From: Anaerolineae bacterium
GTDB lineage: Bacteria; Chloroflexota; Anaerolineae; JAAYZQ01
Assembly: GCA_016926595.1 (NCBI GenBank)
Contig: JAFGOG010000623.1
Span: 1-33,599 of the forward strand
DNA: 33,599 nt
Direction of reading: 5' to 3'
The notes under the pieces are model-generated. The model was not told the origin of the DNA and made no database searches. It was given only the letters and a program-made list of their open reading frames with translations. The translations under genes and the position numbers were made by a program. This document shows positions 7,028-15,467 of this stretch, in pieces (position 1 is the first letter of the stretch; the number at the start of each line of letters is the position of its first letter).

Positions 7028-8524
7028 ATGGCTGACCAACAGCTCAAGATCCTGATCCTGGCGGCCGAGGTAGTGCCCTTTGCCAAAACGGGAGGGCTGG
7101 CCGACGTGACCGGGTCGCTGCCCAAGGCGATCCGGGCAGTGGGGCACGATGTGCGGGTGGCGATGCCACGCTACGGTCGCATCCAGCCCGACAAGTTCCA
7201 CCTGGAGACGGCGCTGGAACCGTTCGACGTGCCGATGAACCACACAACCGAACCAGCGAGCCTGATGCAGGCTGCCATCGGCGGCGGCGTGCCGGTGTAC
7301 ATGGTCGACAACCGGAGCTATTTTGACCGGGAAGGGATCTATATGTATCCCGACGACGCCGAGCGGTTTATCTTTTTCTGCCGGGCGATGGTCGAGGCAC
7401 TGAAACGGCTGGAGTGGCAGCCGGACGTGATCCACTGTCACGACTGGCACACGGCGGTGGTGCCCAACTGGCTCAAGACTGTGTACCAGGACGATCCGTT
7501 CTACGCCAATATCGCCACGATCTATACGATCCACAACCTGGCCTATCAAGGTATCTTTGGCTACCGCGTGCTAGAGATAGCGGGGCTGGATGCGCTGGGG
7601 TTCCAGTACCATCCGGAGATGGCCGACCTGAACGAGGTGGTCGACCTGATGGCGCGGGGCATCTACTGGGCCGACGTGGTCAGCACGGTCAGCGAGACCT
7701 ACGCCCAGGAAATCCTGACTCCCGAGTATGGCGAGCGGCTGGACCCGCTGCTGCGCGACCGGCAGGACCGGCTGTTTGGCATCCTAAACGGCATCGATTA
7801 CGACACGGCCGACCCGGCGACCGATCCCTACCTGGCCGTCAAGTACGACGCCACTACCCTGGAAAGGCGACAGGAGAACAAGCTGGCGCTACAGCGCGAG
7901 GCCAAGCTGCCCGAAAACCCGGACACGCCGTTGATCGGGATCATCTCGCGGCTGACCGACTCGAAGGGGTTTGACATCCTGGCCGACGTCGCCGACCACA
8001 TCCTGGACCTGGGAGCACAGCTAGTCCTGCTCGGCACCGGCGAGCAGCATTATCACGAGCTGTTCAGCCGGATGGTACAGCATTATCCCAGCCAGGCGGC
8101 CATCTTCTTGACCTTTAACGCCCCACTCACACAGCGGATCTATGCCGGGAGCGATATGTTCCTGATGCCCAGCCGCTTTGAGCCGTGCGGCACCGGGCAG
8201 ATGATCGCCATGCACTATGGCAGCGTGCCGGTTGTACGCGCCACTGGCGGCCTGGCCGACACGGTGCAGGACTATGATCCGCGCACCGGGCTGGGCACCG
8301 GCTTTGTGTTCAAGCCATACAACCGCTGGGCGCTGTTTGCGGCCATCGTGCGAGCCATCGAGACCTTCAAACACCGCGAGACCTGGCGTCAGATCCAGCG
8401 CCAGGGCATGACTGCCGACTTTTCCTGGGACCGGTCAGCGAACAAGTATGTGGACCTGTACCGGCGGGCGATCGCCAGCCGCATCCCAAGACCTGGATTG
8501 GAAAAGTATCAAGTCCGGCCATAG
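7028..8524 (+). CDS. glgA: Glycogen synthase (ADP-glucose type, GT5)
   Basis: The 498-residue protein is full length for bacterial GlgA. ATG 7028 follows AAAGAGGAATCG; an upstream in-frame TTG is not supported. N-terminal KILILAAEVVPFAKTGGLADV carries the KTGGL motif that binds the nucleotide sugar. The GT-B fold continues with CHDWHTAVVPNW, TIHNLAYQGIF, VSETYAQEI and LNGIDYD. The C-terminal half has SRLTDSKGFD and the GT5 signature SRFEPCGTGQMIAMHYG followed by VRATGGLADTV. The enzyme elongates alpha-1,4-glucan from ADP- or UDP-glucose in the cytoplasm. Which donor is used cannot be told from the sequence. The gene leads a plus-strand series that includes a GalT-like gene, which fits carbohydrate storage. 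Confidence 0.96.
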   Translation: MADQQLKILILAAEVVPFAKTGGLADVTGSLPKAIRAVGHDVRVAMPRYGRIQPDKFHLETALEPFDVPMNHTTEPASLMQAAIGGGVPVYMVDNRSYFDREGIYMYPDDAERFIFFCRAMVEALKRLEWQPDVIHCHDWHTAVVPNWLKTVYQDDPFYANIATIYTIHNLAYQGIFGYRVLEIAGLDALGFQYHPEMADLNEVVDLMARGIYWADVVSTVSETYAQEILTPEYGERLDPLLRDRQDRLFGILNGIDYDTADPATDPYLAVKYDATTLERRQENKLALQREAKLPENPDTPLIGIISRLTDSKGFDILADVADHILDLGAQLVLLGTGEQHYHELFSRMVQHYPSQAAIFLTFNAPLTQRIYAGSDMFLMPSRFEPCGTGQMIAMHYGSVPVVRATGGLADTVQDYDPRTGLGTGFVFKPYNRWALFAAIVRAIETFKHRETWRQIQRQGMTADFSWDRSANKYVDLYRRAIASRIPRPGLEKYQVRP

Positions 8525-8568
8525 TCGTATCTCCGACCATGCCGATCGAGCATAAAGGGAGGTAAATC

Positions 8569-9465
8569 ATGAACATCCCGAATATCGGTGTCGTGCGTGG
8601 GCTTTTCGATCTGTTCGTACCTGGCGCATTCCTAGTCCTCAATGTCTTTATCGTCATCTATGCTGTTCTGGACTCGTCTGCCCAAGACAAACTTCTTGCT
8701 CTCGCCTCGAACGCCACTCTGAGCCTGCTGGTCGTGATCTGCTTCGGTTATTTGGCCGGCGTGATTGTGCGGCTATTTGGGACTGAGGTTCCTGATAACT
8801 GGTCGGCCCGGCTCATTCGGCTCATTTCTAGAAAAACCTGGCGTGAGCCGCATGTGCCATTCAAGGTACGGTGGAGCCCCAAGACGACCGCGGATGAACA
8901 AAGATTCGAGTTGTGGGCTGTCGAAAGGTTCCCCTATGTTGGGTGGATCGGCCATACACACACATTCGGCCTTGAGCCGCAAGGATCTGACAAACTGGAA
9001 CCGATAGTCAAATTTCACCAACAGGTATGGGCTGTCCAAAGAGATAAATGGCAAAGCAAGACGTTCTTCGACCACTGCAAAACGGTGCTCAATTCAGTGG
9101 ATGAACGTGCGTCCAGCGAATTCTATGCAGTTGAGGCCCTATGCCGCTACCTGACAGGTATATTCTATTCACTGTTAATCACCCTTATTCTGGTAGCACT
9201 AGGGCTAATTGCGCAATGGGCTCTTGGACGCGCCCACATCGACTGGGTGTTATTCGGAGCAATGTTCCTGATTTACCTGCTTATGCTCTGGGCAGTTCTG
9301 CGGCACTATCGCATCATGCGCATAAAAGAGGCCGGGATTGTTTTTAGCGCTACCTACCACCATCGCAGGCTGTTCGAACCACCAGCAAATCGCGCACCGC
9401 TTTCCATGAGAGAGCGCCTGCACCATGCCCGGGTCGCGTTGACCGGGCACAGGAGCAAGTCATGA
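8569..9465 (+). CDS. Four-helix membrane protein of unknown function
   Basis: The 298-residue protein starts at ATG 8569 behind GGGAGGTAAATC. Hydrophobic segments lie at about residues 12-34, 47-65, 194-215 and 222-243, with a soluble domain of some 125 residues between the second and third. That domain is rich in Trp, Arg and His (KTWREPHVPFKVRW, FPYVGWIGHTHTFG). The C-terminal tail is basic. I do not recognise the family. The stop overlaps the next start as ATGA, so the gene is translationally coupled to the GalT/HIT-like gene. Codon use looks less GC-biased than in its neighbours (for example TTTCACCAACAG, TTCTATTCACTG), which could reflect a more recent acquisition. Confidence 0.75.
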   Translation: MNIPNIGVVRGLFDLFVPGAFLVLNVFIVIYAVLDSSAQDKLLALASNATLSLLVVICFGYLAGVIVRLFGTEVPDNWSARLIRLISRKTWREPHVPFKVRWSPKTTADEQRFELWAVERFPYVGWIGHTHTFGLEPQGSDKLEPIVKFHQQVWAVQRDKWQSKTFFDHCKTVLNSVDERASSEFYAVEALCRYLTGIFYSLLITLILVALGLIAQWALGRAHIDWVLFGAMFLIYLLMLWAVLRHYRIMRIKEAGIVFSATYHHRRLFEPPANRAPLSMRERLHHARVALTGHRSKS

Positions 9466-10586
9466 CGCAGAAGCCAAGCATTGCTAACCTAACCGACCTG
9501 GTGGCTGGCCTACCAGCCCAGGATCGCGCCCGGTTTGAGCGTATCTTTCGCCTGGTCGTGGCCGAAGGCCAGACCGTGCCGCCAGAGGCGATGGAGGGTT
9601 GGATCGCAAAGCAGTTTGGCTCTGTCGATGCGGTGCGCCGCCAGCAGATCGTCCGGGTGACGAACCGGGTGACGTTGGAGGGGACGCTGTTCAACACTCT
9701 GCGGGCTAGGCGACCGATCGAGGCTCCGGCTCCGGCAGGTGAGGCTCTTTCCACCATGGGTGATCAGCGCGATTTGGACGGGATGATCCGGCGCCAAGCC
9801 GAGGAGGGCTGTGGTTTCTGCCAGCCGCTGACCGGGACGCCGGCAGACCTGTTTGGCCGGCTGCGGGGGCAGCACGCGATCACGGCCTCCAACGTAGCCA
9901 AGTACGATGCCTGGCATGGTGTGATTATCTTTGACGAGCACCACCCGCTGCACTTTACGGCCGAACAGGTGGCCGATTACCTGGACCTGGCTCAGAAATG
10001 GGCCAAGAAGGCGCACCGGGCCGATCCCGAGGCGTGCTATCCCCTGTTCATCTGGAACTGCCTGTGGCGGAGCGGCGCCTCGATCCTGCACGGCCACGCC
10101 CAGGTGGTAGTGGGGCGGGGGATGCACTTTGCCCGGGCCGAAGCCTGGCGCCAGGCAGCGCTGCGCTACCGGGAGATATACAGCGCCGACTATTTCACCG
10201 ACCTGGCGGCAGTATATCGCGCCTTGGGGCTGGCGATGGAGTGCGGAAAGGCCACGATCCTGCCATCGCTGACGCCGATCAAGGAGAAAGAGACGCAGAT
10301 CGTGGCCCCGTGCCTAGACGGCGACCTGAAAGCAGCGCTGTACCACACCCTGCACACATTCGTCGAGCGGCTAGGAGTGCGCAGTTTCAACCTGGCGCTT
10401 TACCAGCCGCCTTTTGGTCCTGTGGAAGAAGAGTGGGGCGGCTTTCCGTTCATCGTCCGCCTGGTGGACCGCGGGCCCCTCGACAGCACCACATCGGACC
10501 TGGGAACGATGGAGCTGTTTGCGGAAAGCGTAGTGATGGCGGATCCGTTTCGGGTAGCTGAGGCACTGCGCGGGCCGGGAGATTAG
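9462..10586 (+). CDS. GalT/HIT-fold nucleotidyltransferase-like protein
   Basis: The 374-residue protein overlaps the preceding gene by four bases. Residues 117-120 are CGFC, and residues 204-214 read SGASILHGHAQ. The H-x-H-x-Q triad of H210, H212 and Q214 is the catalytic motif of galactose-1-phosphate uridylyltransferase and the HIT superfamily, in which the first His of the H-x-H pair is nucleotidylated. A second half with similar folding (AALYHTLHTFVERL, NLALYQPPF) fits the double-HIT layout of GalT. The sequence is not close to canonical GalT around the motif (SGAS where classic GalT has an Asn-containing loop), so the substrate is open. Candidates are a sugar-1-phosphate nucleotidyltransferase or phosphorylase acting near the glgA pathway. 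Confidence 0.8.
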   Translation: MTQKPSIANLTDLVAGLPAQDRARFERIFRLVVAEGQTVPPEAMEGWIAKQFGSVDAVRRQQIVRVTNRVTLEGTLFNTLRARRPIEAPAPAGEALSTMGDQRDLDGMIRRQAEEGCGFCQPLTGTPADLFGRLRGQHAITASNVAKYDAWHGVIIFDEHHPLHFTAEQVADYLDLAQKWAKKAHRADPEACYPLFIWNCLWRSGASILHGHAQVVVGRGMHFARAEAWRQAALRYREIYSADYFTDLAAVYRALGLAMECGKATILPSLTPIKEKETQIVAPCLDGDLKAALYHTLHTFVERLGVRSFNLALYQPPFGPVEEEWGGFPFIVRLVDRGPLDSTTSDLGTMELFAESVVMADPFRVAEALRGPGD

Positions 10587-10623
10587 TGACCGGGGTTTGA
10601 CTGCCAGAGATGGGAGGGTAATG

Positions 10624-11103
10624 ATGAAATTGGCCATCCGGCACATCAGCTTGCAGTCGTTGGGCAAACTGGGGTGTGTCCTGGGGATAGTGCTCGCCTG
10701 TCTGCCGAGCCTGCTGTGCGGAATACTCGGGATGGCAATAGTCCAAGTTCTACGTCGCTGGCTGGAAGGCTGGGAGGAGATCTCGATCAGCCTGCTGGGC
10801 AAGGAGATCGCCACTTTCGATCTGGTACAAAAGCTGGGGCTGACAGAATTCCTGGACGCGCTGCAAACCATCGGCGGTGTCTCGTGGCTGGTGGTGGCCC
10901 TAGTCGTGCTGGTCCTGGGCCTGTTCACCGGCCTGGTACTGGCCTCGATCACTATGCTGACCGGAATGGTCTACAATATGCTGGCCTCGACCACAGGCGG
11001 CGTGGTGGTCGACGCAGACGTCGTGCAAAAGCAGCCGGCGGCCGCCGGCGAGCAGCAGCTTGCCATCACCCACCAGCAGTCTTGGCTTCGCCGGAAACGC
11101 TGA
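10624..11103 (+). CDS. Small membrane protein, DUF3566-like layout
   Basis: The protein has about 159 residues. GGGAGGG at 10612-10618 favours ATG 10624 over the adjacent ATG 10621. A basic N-terminus (KLAIRHISLQSLGKLG) precedes a first membrane segment (about 17-40). A central soluble loop (LEGWEEISISLLGKEIATFDLVQKLGLTEFLDAL) follows, then a second membrane segment (about 85-120) and a charged Gln-rich tail. This resembles in outline the DUF3566 membrane proteins of Actinobacteria, but I see no diagnostic motif. The function is unknown. The gene lies 34 bases after the GalT-like gene and is probably in the same transcript. Confidence 0.7.
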   Translation: MKLAIRHISLQSLGKLGCVLGIVLACLPSLLCGILGMAIVQVLRRWLEGWEEISISLLGKEIATFDLVQKLGLTEFLDALQTIGGVSWLVVALVVLVLGLFTGLVLASITMLTGMVYNMLASTTGGVVVDADVVQKQPAAAGEQQLAITHQQSWLRRKR

Positions 11104-11138
11104 ACGCCGGCGCCGTCAAGCCACAGGCCGCGCGCATT

Positions 11139-11167
11139 TTGGTATGGTTCGCCAAGCAGAGTATAAT
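11139..11167 (+). promoter_or_regulatory. Promoter of the first fmdB-type gene
   Basis: TTGGTA (11139-11144), 17 bases, and TATAAT (11162-11167), placed 38 bases before ATG 11205, with GGGAG as ribosome site. The -10 is perfect and the -35 matches four of six. This lets the zinc-ribbon gene be expressed apart from the upstream operon. Confidence 0.65.
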
Positions 11168-11204
11168 GGGGGTGCGATTTTCGGAAACCGTGGGGTAGTG
11201 GGAG

Positions 11205-11513
11205 ATGCCGATTTATCTGTACCAATGTGACACGTGCGGCGTTCGATTTGAGCGGCGCCAACACATATCAGAACCGCCGCTGGAGAATTGTCCTGAATGC
11301 GACGGGCACGTTCGCCGGATCATCCAGCCGGTGGGTGTCATTTTCAGGGGTTCGGGGTTCTATATCACCGACAACCGCCAGGTGTCCTCGCCGACACTGG
11401 GGGCGACCAAAGGATCCACCGAGGCGGAGAAGAAAGAAACCACCTCGAACGAGCCTGCAACCAAGACCGAGAGCAAAACGGCCCCAGAGGCCAAAGCTGA
11501 CCCGCCAGCCTAG
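11205..11513 (+). CDS. FmdB-family zinc ribbon protein
   Basis: The 102-residue protein begins MPIYLYQCDTCGVRFE, with a second CxxC (NCPECDG) about 20 residues later. The CxxC...CxxC pair and the IIQPVGVIFRGSGFYITD block are diagnostic of the FmdB/CxxC_CXXC_SSSS putative regulatory family. The remaining 45 residues are a low-complexity Lys/Glu/Thr/Pro tail, probably disordered. The family was named from the formamidase gene cluster; its molecular role is still unclear, with regulation suggested. A second member lies at 20381-20620. Confidence 0.92.
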   Translation: MPIYLYQCDTCGVRFERRQHISEPPLENCPECDGHVRRIIQPVGVIFRGSGFYITDNRQVSSPTLGATKGSTEAEKKETTSNEPATKTESKTAPEAKADPPA

Positions 11514-11641
11514 GAACCTATCCCCAAAAAGCCGGCAGGGCTCCTATGCCCGGTGAATTGGATCATCCGCCTAAAGCCACCTGATAGGCCCTCGCCAGGC
11601 AGGCTGCAGACAAGCGAGGTCTGCTCGCTGTTCTCCAGACT

Positions 11642-11944
11642 CTACATTTGAAAGCGGCCCGTCGCCGGGACTACTCGCGACTGAAAGTTTGTGACATAGC
11701 GCAATAGATCCTGCTTCAGGGCATCCCATTCTTGACTTTCGAGGATTTCGCGCATCTTGTCCACGCTATCGGTGACACCGCCGGTCAGGATCTGCGGCGC
11801 ATCGCCGAAAAGGGTGTACCAGGCCTCGGTGGGCTGAAGGCCCAGCTTGATCATACCTGGGGCGAAGGTTTTCATGACAAAGTCAAAGTAGCTCTGTTCC
11901 TGTCCGGGGCGGATGTCCCAGTTCATCAGTAGTTTGATTGACAC
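11642..11944 (-). CDS. Small protein, possibly a dimeric alpha/beta-barrel
   Basis: The 100-residue protein starts at GTG 11944, with AGGAAGGAACAGGACC upstream. The predicted order is an N-terminal strand (IKLLMNWDI), a helix (QEQSYFDFVMKTFAPGMIKLG), strands (EAWYTLFG, ILTGGVT) and a long helix (SVDKMREILESQEWDALKQDLLRYV). This is the order of ferredoxin-like, ABM/EthD/NIPSNAP-type small dimeric proteins. No active-site residue can be named. It is the last gene of the long minus-strand series, 18 bases after the TPR lipoprotein. Downstream, a GCAGAC/GTCTGC hairpin (11606-11624) without a U tract is the only candidate end signal. Confidence 0.7.
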   Translation of the reverse strand: MSIKLLMNWDIRPGQEQSYFDFVMKTFAPGMIKLGLQPTEAWYTLFGDAPQILTGGVTDSVDKMREILESQEWDALKQDLLRYVTNFQSRVVPATGRFQM

Positions 11945-11962
11945 GAGGGTCCTGTTCCTTCC

Positions 11963-12775
11963 TTATTGGCCCTTCAACTGCTCTAGCAACTGCGCAGCCT
12001 GGTCGGTCATCGCCGCGTTCATGCCATCGTCGTACTGCTGGAATTGTTCGAAGGCCTTGATGGCCTGCTCCGTCTGGCCCAACTGCGCGTAGATCAGGCC
12101 CGCGCCAAAGTGAGCCGCCGCCAGCGTTGGATCGACCTGTAACGCCTTCTGATACTCGACCAGAGCCTTTTCCGGCTCGCCCTTGTCCAGGTAAATAGCG
12201 CCCAGGTAGACGTTGGCCTGCGCGGTCGCTATCCGGTCGGCCCCGTCGTCGTACTGCTGGAACTTGAGCAGCTCCTGGAGAGCCTGGTCATTTTGCCCCT
12301 GCTGCAGATAGACGACGGCCAAGCCAAAGTGCGCCGGTGACAGCTCTGGATTGATCGAGATCGCTTTCTGATACTCGGCCAAGGCGTTGGCCAGATCGTT
12401 TTTCTGCACATAAGCGGCGGCCAGGTTGGAACGGATGTCGGCGTCGTTCGGCCCAATCTCTAAAGCCTTTTGGTACTGGGCGATAGCGTCGTCCAGGCGG
12501 CCAACATTATAGTAGGCCACCCCCAGGTTGGTCAGGGCTGAGACCCGCTCTGGCTCAACCTTGAGCACCGCCTCGAATTCGGCGACAGCCTTGTCGAACT
12601 GGCCGGACTGGATATACTCGTTCCCCTTCTGAAAATGCTCCTCGACGGTCCTTTCGGCCGTCGGCGGATTGCCCGTGATCACTTCTTCGCCCGGTTGCTG
12701 GCCACAGGCCGCCAGTGTGGTCGCGATCAGCAATGCTGCCAGGCCAAGCCCGGCCAGTTTTCGATAAAACCGCAT
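11963..12775 (-). CDS. TPR-repeat lipoprotein
   Basis: The protein has 270 residues from ATG 12775, which has TTGAGGAGGATAGAG upstream. The N-terminus MRFYRKLAGLGLAALLIATT ends in the lipobox LAAC, so it should be exported and lipid-anchored on the outer face of the cytoplasmic membrane. Most of the rest is tandem 34-residue tetratricopeptide repeats: EHFQKGNEYIQSGQFDKAVA, NLGVAYYNVGRLDDAIAQY, NLAAAYVQKNDLANALAEY and others. The repeats near QELLKFQQYDDG and KAFEQFQQYDDGMN share an unusual QQYDDG ending. TPR proteins act as scaffolds; the partner is unknown. It follows the aldehyde dehydrogenase gene by 26 bases, so it is co-transcribed with the microcompartment genes although it is a surface protein. 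Confidence 0.9.
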   Translation of the reverse strand: MRFYRKLAGLGLAALLIATTLAACGQQPGEEVITGNPPTAERTVEEHFQKGNEYIQSGQFDKAVAEFEAVLKVEPERVSALTNLGVAYYNVGRLDDAIAQYQKALEIGPNDADIRSNLAAAYVQKNDLANALAEYQKAISINPELSPAHFGLAVVYLQQGQNDQALQELLKFQQYDDGADRIATAQANVYLGAIYLDKGEPEKALVEYQKALQVDPTLAAAHFGAGLIYAQLGQTEQAIKAFEQFQQYDDGMNAAMTDQAAQLLEQLKGQ

Positions 12776-12801
12776 CTCTATCCTCCTCAAGCACAAAGCT
12801 G

Positions 12802-14259
12802 TTATATAATGCGAAATGCGTCCACCAGGGTGCAGCGGCGCACCCGGGTAAAGTCTGTGACGCTGGTCAGACCCTCGCCGGTGGGGCTGGCGATGGAGAA
12901 CGAGGTAAACCCCTCGCCGCCAAAACCGAGGCCGGCCAGGCTGGGGCCGTTCTTGACAAAGATGCTGACGTTCATCTCGCGCGCCATGCGGCTCAGGATA
13001 TCCAGGTTCTTGGAGTGGATCGCCGCCGTGTGCCCCATGCCCTGTTCGACCACTTTGGCCAGGTCGATCGCCCGATCGGCATTGGGCACGCGTACCAGGG
13101 GCATGACTGGCATGAGCTGCTCGGTCCAGACCAGGGGGTGGTCGGCGTCGGTCTCGGCCAGCACCAGCCGGACCTCATTGCCAACGTTGACCCCGATCTC
13201 ACGCAGGATGACACTGGGCGACTTGCCGACGAACGCCTTGTTGATGACCCCGTGCTTGCCCGGGCCGTGATCCTCAGCCATGATGACCTTCATCAGGCGG
13301 CCAAGCTGCCATGGCGAGATCTCGACCGCGCCCCGGTGGAGCATGATCGCCTTCAGTTGATCGGCGATGGCGTCGACGGCGATGATCTCTTTTTCCAAGA
13401 CGCAGACGAGATTGTTGTCGAACGAAGCGCCTTTGACGATGTCCCGCGCCGCCTGCTCCAGGTCGGCGGTCTCGTCGACGACGACAGGCGGATTGCCAGG
13501 CCCGGCGCAGATCGCCTTCTTGCCCGAGTGCATGGCCTCACGGACCACACCCGGCCCGCCGGTGACGACCAGGAGACGGACAGCCGGATGGCGCATCAGG
13601 CGCTGCGCACTGTCGATGGTCGGCTCGACTGGGCAGGTGATCAGGTCAGGCGGGCCGCCGGCCCGCTGGATGGCCTGGTTGAGAACCTGCACGGTCTGCG
13701 CCGAGCACAGCTTGGCGCCGGGGTGGGCGTTAAAGACGACAGCGTTACCGGCGGAAACCATGCCGATCGCGTTGCACAAGATCGTGGATGTTGGATTGGT
13801 GCTGGGGGTAATGGCCCCGATGACGCCATAGGGCGCCCACTCGACCAGGGTCAACCCCCGGTCGCCGGTCCAGGCGCGGGCCTGGAGCAGCTCGGGACCC
13901 GGCGTGCGCTCGGCGACGAGAAGGTTCTTCTCGGTCTTGTCCTCAGGGCGGCCCATGCCGGTCTCTTGCCAGGCAGCTCGAGCCAGGAGGGGCGCGTTTT
14001 CCAGAGCGGCCTGGCGCATGGCGGCGATCAGGGCAGCTCGCCGCTCCAACGGCAAATCGGCAAGGCGCTTGAAGGCGACCGTTGCCGCCGCCATGGCAGC
14101 ATCGAGGTCAGGATAGACGCCATTCTGCCCGCTGGCCGTCCCGGCGGCAGGCGACGGCGGCGTGGATGCGGGCGCGGACGCGGGCGGTGCGCCAGCCGCG
14201 CCGCGCAGGTCGGCCACTACCCGTTCTACGATCTCGGCAATCCGTTTCTCATCGATCAC
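12802..14259 (-). CDS. Microcompartment CoA-acylating aldehyde dehydrogenase (EutE/PduP-like)
   Basis: The 485-residue protein starts at GTG 14259, behind GGAGGGTTGAGGGC. Residues 1-20 (MIDEKRIAEIVERVVADLRG) form an amphipathic helix, followed by an Ala/Pro/Ser linker to about residue 45. This is an encapsulation peptide as in PduP. The catalytic domain has the Rossmann part GVIGAITPSTNPTST, TGGPGVVREA, and SFDNNLVCVLEKE with the acyl-forming Cys286. That motif (PduP/EutE have SFDNNLPC) marks CoA-dependent aldehyde oxidation to acyl-CoA with NAD+. With DeoC encoded in the same operon, acetaldehyde is the likely substrate. The Pro usually before the Cys is Val. The gene lies 143 bases after the cyclase gene, with nothing identifiable in the gap. 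Confidence 0.93.
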   Translation of the reverse strand: MIDEKRIAEIVERVVADLRGAAGAPPASAPASTPPSPAAGTASGQNGVYPDLDAAMAAATVAFKRLADLPLERRAALIAAMRQAALENAPLLARAAWQETGMGRPEDKTEKNLLVAERTPGPELLQARAWTGDRGLTLVEWAPYGVIGAITPSTNPTSTILCNAIGMVSAGNAVVFNAHPGAKLCSAQTVQVLNQAIQRAGGPPDLITCPVEPTIDSAQRLMRHPAVRLLVVTGGPGVVREAMHSGKKAICAGPGNPPVVVDETADLEQAARDIVKGASFDNNLVCVLEKEIIAVDAIADQLKAIMLHRGAVEISPWQLGRLMKVIMAEDHGPGKHGVINKAFVGKSPSVILREIGVNVGNEVRLVLAETDADHPLVWTEQLMPVMPLVRVPNADRAIDLAKVVEQGMGHTAAIHSKNLDILSRMAREMNVSIFVKNGPSLAGLGFGGEGFTSFSIASPTGEGLTSVTDFTRVRRCTLVDAFRII

Positions 14260-14402
14260 GACAAATGCCCTCAACCCTCCGTAGCAGCGACTTTTGCCCC
14301 CCGTGAGTCCCTGGCCAAGCAACAACCCATCCGCGACCGCCAGGGGGTCCCGTCAGAACCGGCACCCCGCCTCGCGCAACCGGCTCTTTGAAAGAGACAG
14401 AA

Positions 14403-15455
14403 CTAGCCGGCAAGGCCCTGCAACTCATAGACCACCACCGGCTCGGTGCGACCGCGGACAAGGACGGAACCCAGCGACCTGACACTGGCCTGTGGGCCCA
14501 ACGCCTGGCGAGTTCCGTCAGAGATAAAGATCCTTCCGCCGCCGGCTATTTCTTCCAGGCGTTGCGCCAGATTCACCACGTCGCCGACCGCCGTATAGAG
14601 CTGCAGCTCCCGCGCGCCCAGGTTGCCCACCACCGCATCGCCGGTGACGATCCCGACGCCAAAATGCATGCGCAGCTCTGGGGGCAGACCCACGTGATGG
14701 CGGGTCATGTCTCGGTGCAGGGCCAGGGCTGCCCGCGCCGCGCGGAGAGCGTGGTCGGGCTGGGGTAAAGGCGCGTTGTAGATGGCCATGACCAGGTCGC
14801 CGACAAAGGTGCTGATCGTTCCCTCTTGAGCGAGGATCGCCTGAGCCGCGACGGTCAGGTGGCCATTGAGCACATCCACCAACTGCTCCGGCGGCAAGGC
14901 CTCGGCCAGCGCGGTATAGCCACGCAGATCGGCGAACAGGATGGTCACCTGCTGCTGCACACCACCCAGCCGCACCCGGGAAGGATCGGCCAACAAGCGC
15001 TCGACGACGCGAGGGGAGACGTACCGCTCGAAAGTGTAGCGGATGGCCTGCTGCGCTGCCCGCAGCTCGTCAGCCGTCTGCTTTGTGCGGAGCCTGGCCC
15101 GGACCCTAGCGACCAGCTCTCGGTAGTCAAACGGCTTGGCCAAATAGTCTTCGGCGCCAAGCTGTAGACCCTTGACCCGCTGGTCCGGCTCAGCCCAGGC
15201 GGTGAGCATAAGCACTGGGATATCGGCGGTCGCCGGGTCGGCTTTGAGTTGCTCGCAGACCTTGTAGCCATCCAAGCGCGGCATATTGATATCTAACAAC
15301 ACGACATCAGGCAGATTCAAGCGGATCTTGAGCAGTGCTTCCTCGCCGTTGTAAGCCGGTATAACGTCGTACCCTTCCGCGATCAGAAGGTCCTGGACCA
15401 ACGCGACATTGTCTGGCGCGTCATCGGCGACCAGGATCTTGGGCTTGCCACTCAT
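14403..15455 (-). CDS. Response regulator fused to class III nucleotide cyclase domain
   Basis: The 350-residue protein has a receiver domain at 1-120: acidic pair D11/D12, phospho-acceptor D55 in VVLLDINMP, Thr in LMLTAWA and K107 in LAKPFD. A coiled linker follows (AAQQAIRYTFERYVSPRVVERLL), then a class III adenylate/guanylate cyclase homology domain from about 165. Both metal aspartates are present (D176 in LFADLRGY, D220 in FVGD), as are the transition-state N295 and R299 in VVNLAQRL. The purine-selecting positions are atypical: the Lys normally four residues before the second metal Asp is T216, and the Asp/Thr position is T288. It may make cAMP or cGMP under phosphorelay control, but specificity is uncertain. 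It starts 12 bases after the BMC-P gene, within the microcompartment operon. No histidine kinase lies in this window. Confidence 0.92.
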   Translation of the reverse strand: MSGKPKILVADDAPDNVALVQDLLIAEGYDVIPAYNGEEALLKIRLNLPDVVLLDINMPRLDGYKVCEQLKADPATADIPVLMLTAWAEPDQRVKGLQLGAEDYLAKPFDYRELVARVRARLRTKQTADELRAAQQAIRYTFERYVSPRVVERLLADPSRVRLGGVQQQVTILFADLRGYTALAEALPPEQLVDVLNGHLTVAAQAILAQEGTISTFVGDLVMAIYNAPLPQPDHALRAARAALALHRDMTRHHVGLPPELRMHFGVGIVTGDAVVGNLGARELQLYTAVGDVVNLAQRLEEIAGGGRIFISDGTRQALGPQASVRSLGSVLVRGRTEPVVVYELQGLAG

Positions 15456-15467
15456 CAGCCCGGGCCT

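Noticed and set aside
11606..11624. Hairpin after the last gene of the minus-strand operon as terminator
   Set aside because: The 6-bp stem lacks a U tract on either strand; too weak to list as a terminator.
12715..14391. A 558-codon plus-strand open frame across the aldehyde dehydrogenase
   Set aside because: It is the complement of the dehydrogenase, which has a catalytic Cys, NAD-binding motifs and a good start. The plus frame shows no domain.
14260..14402. Possible promoter or small gene in the gap before the aldehyde dehydrogenase
   Set aside because: No hexamer pair with proper spacing and no short open frame with a ribosome site was found.
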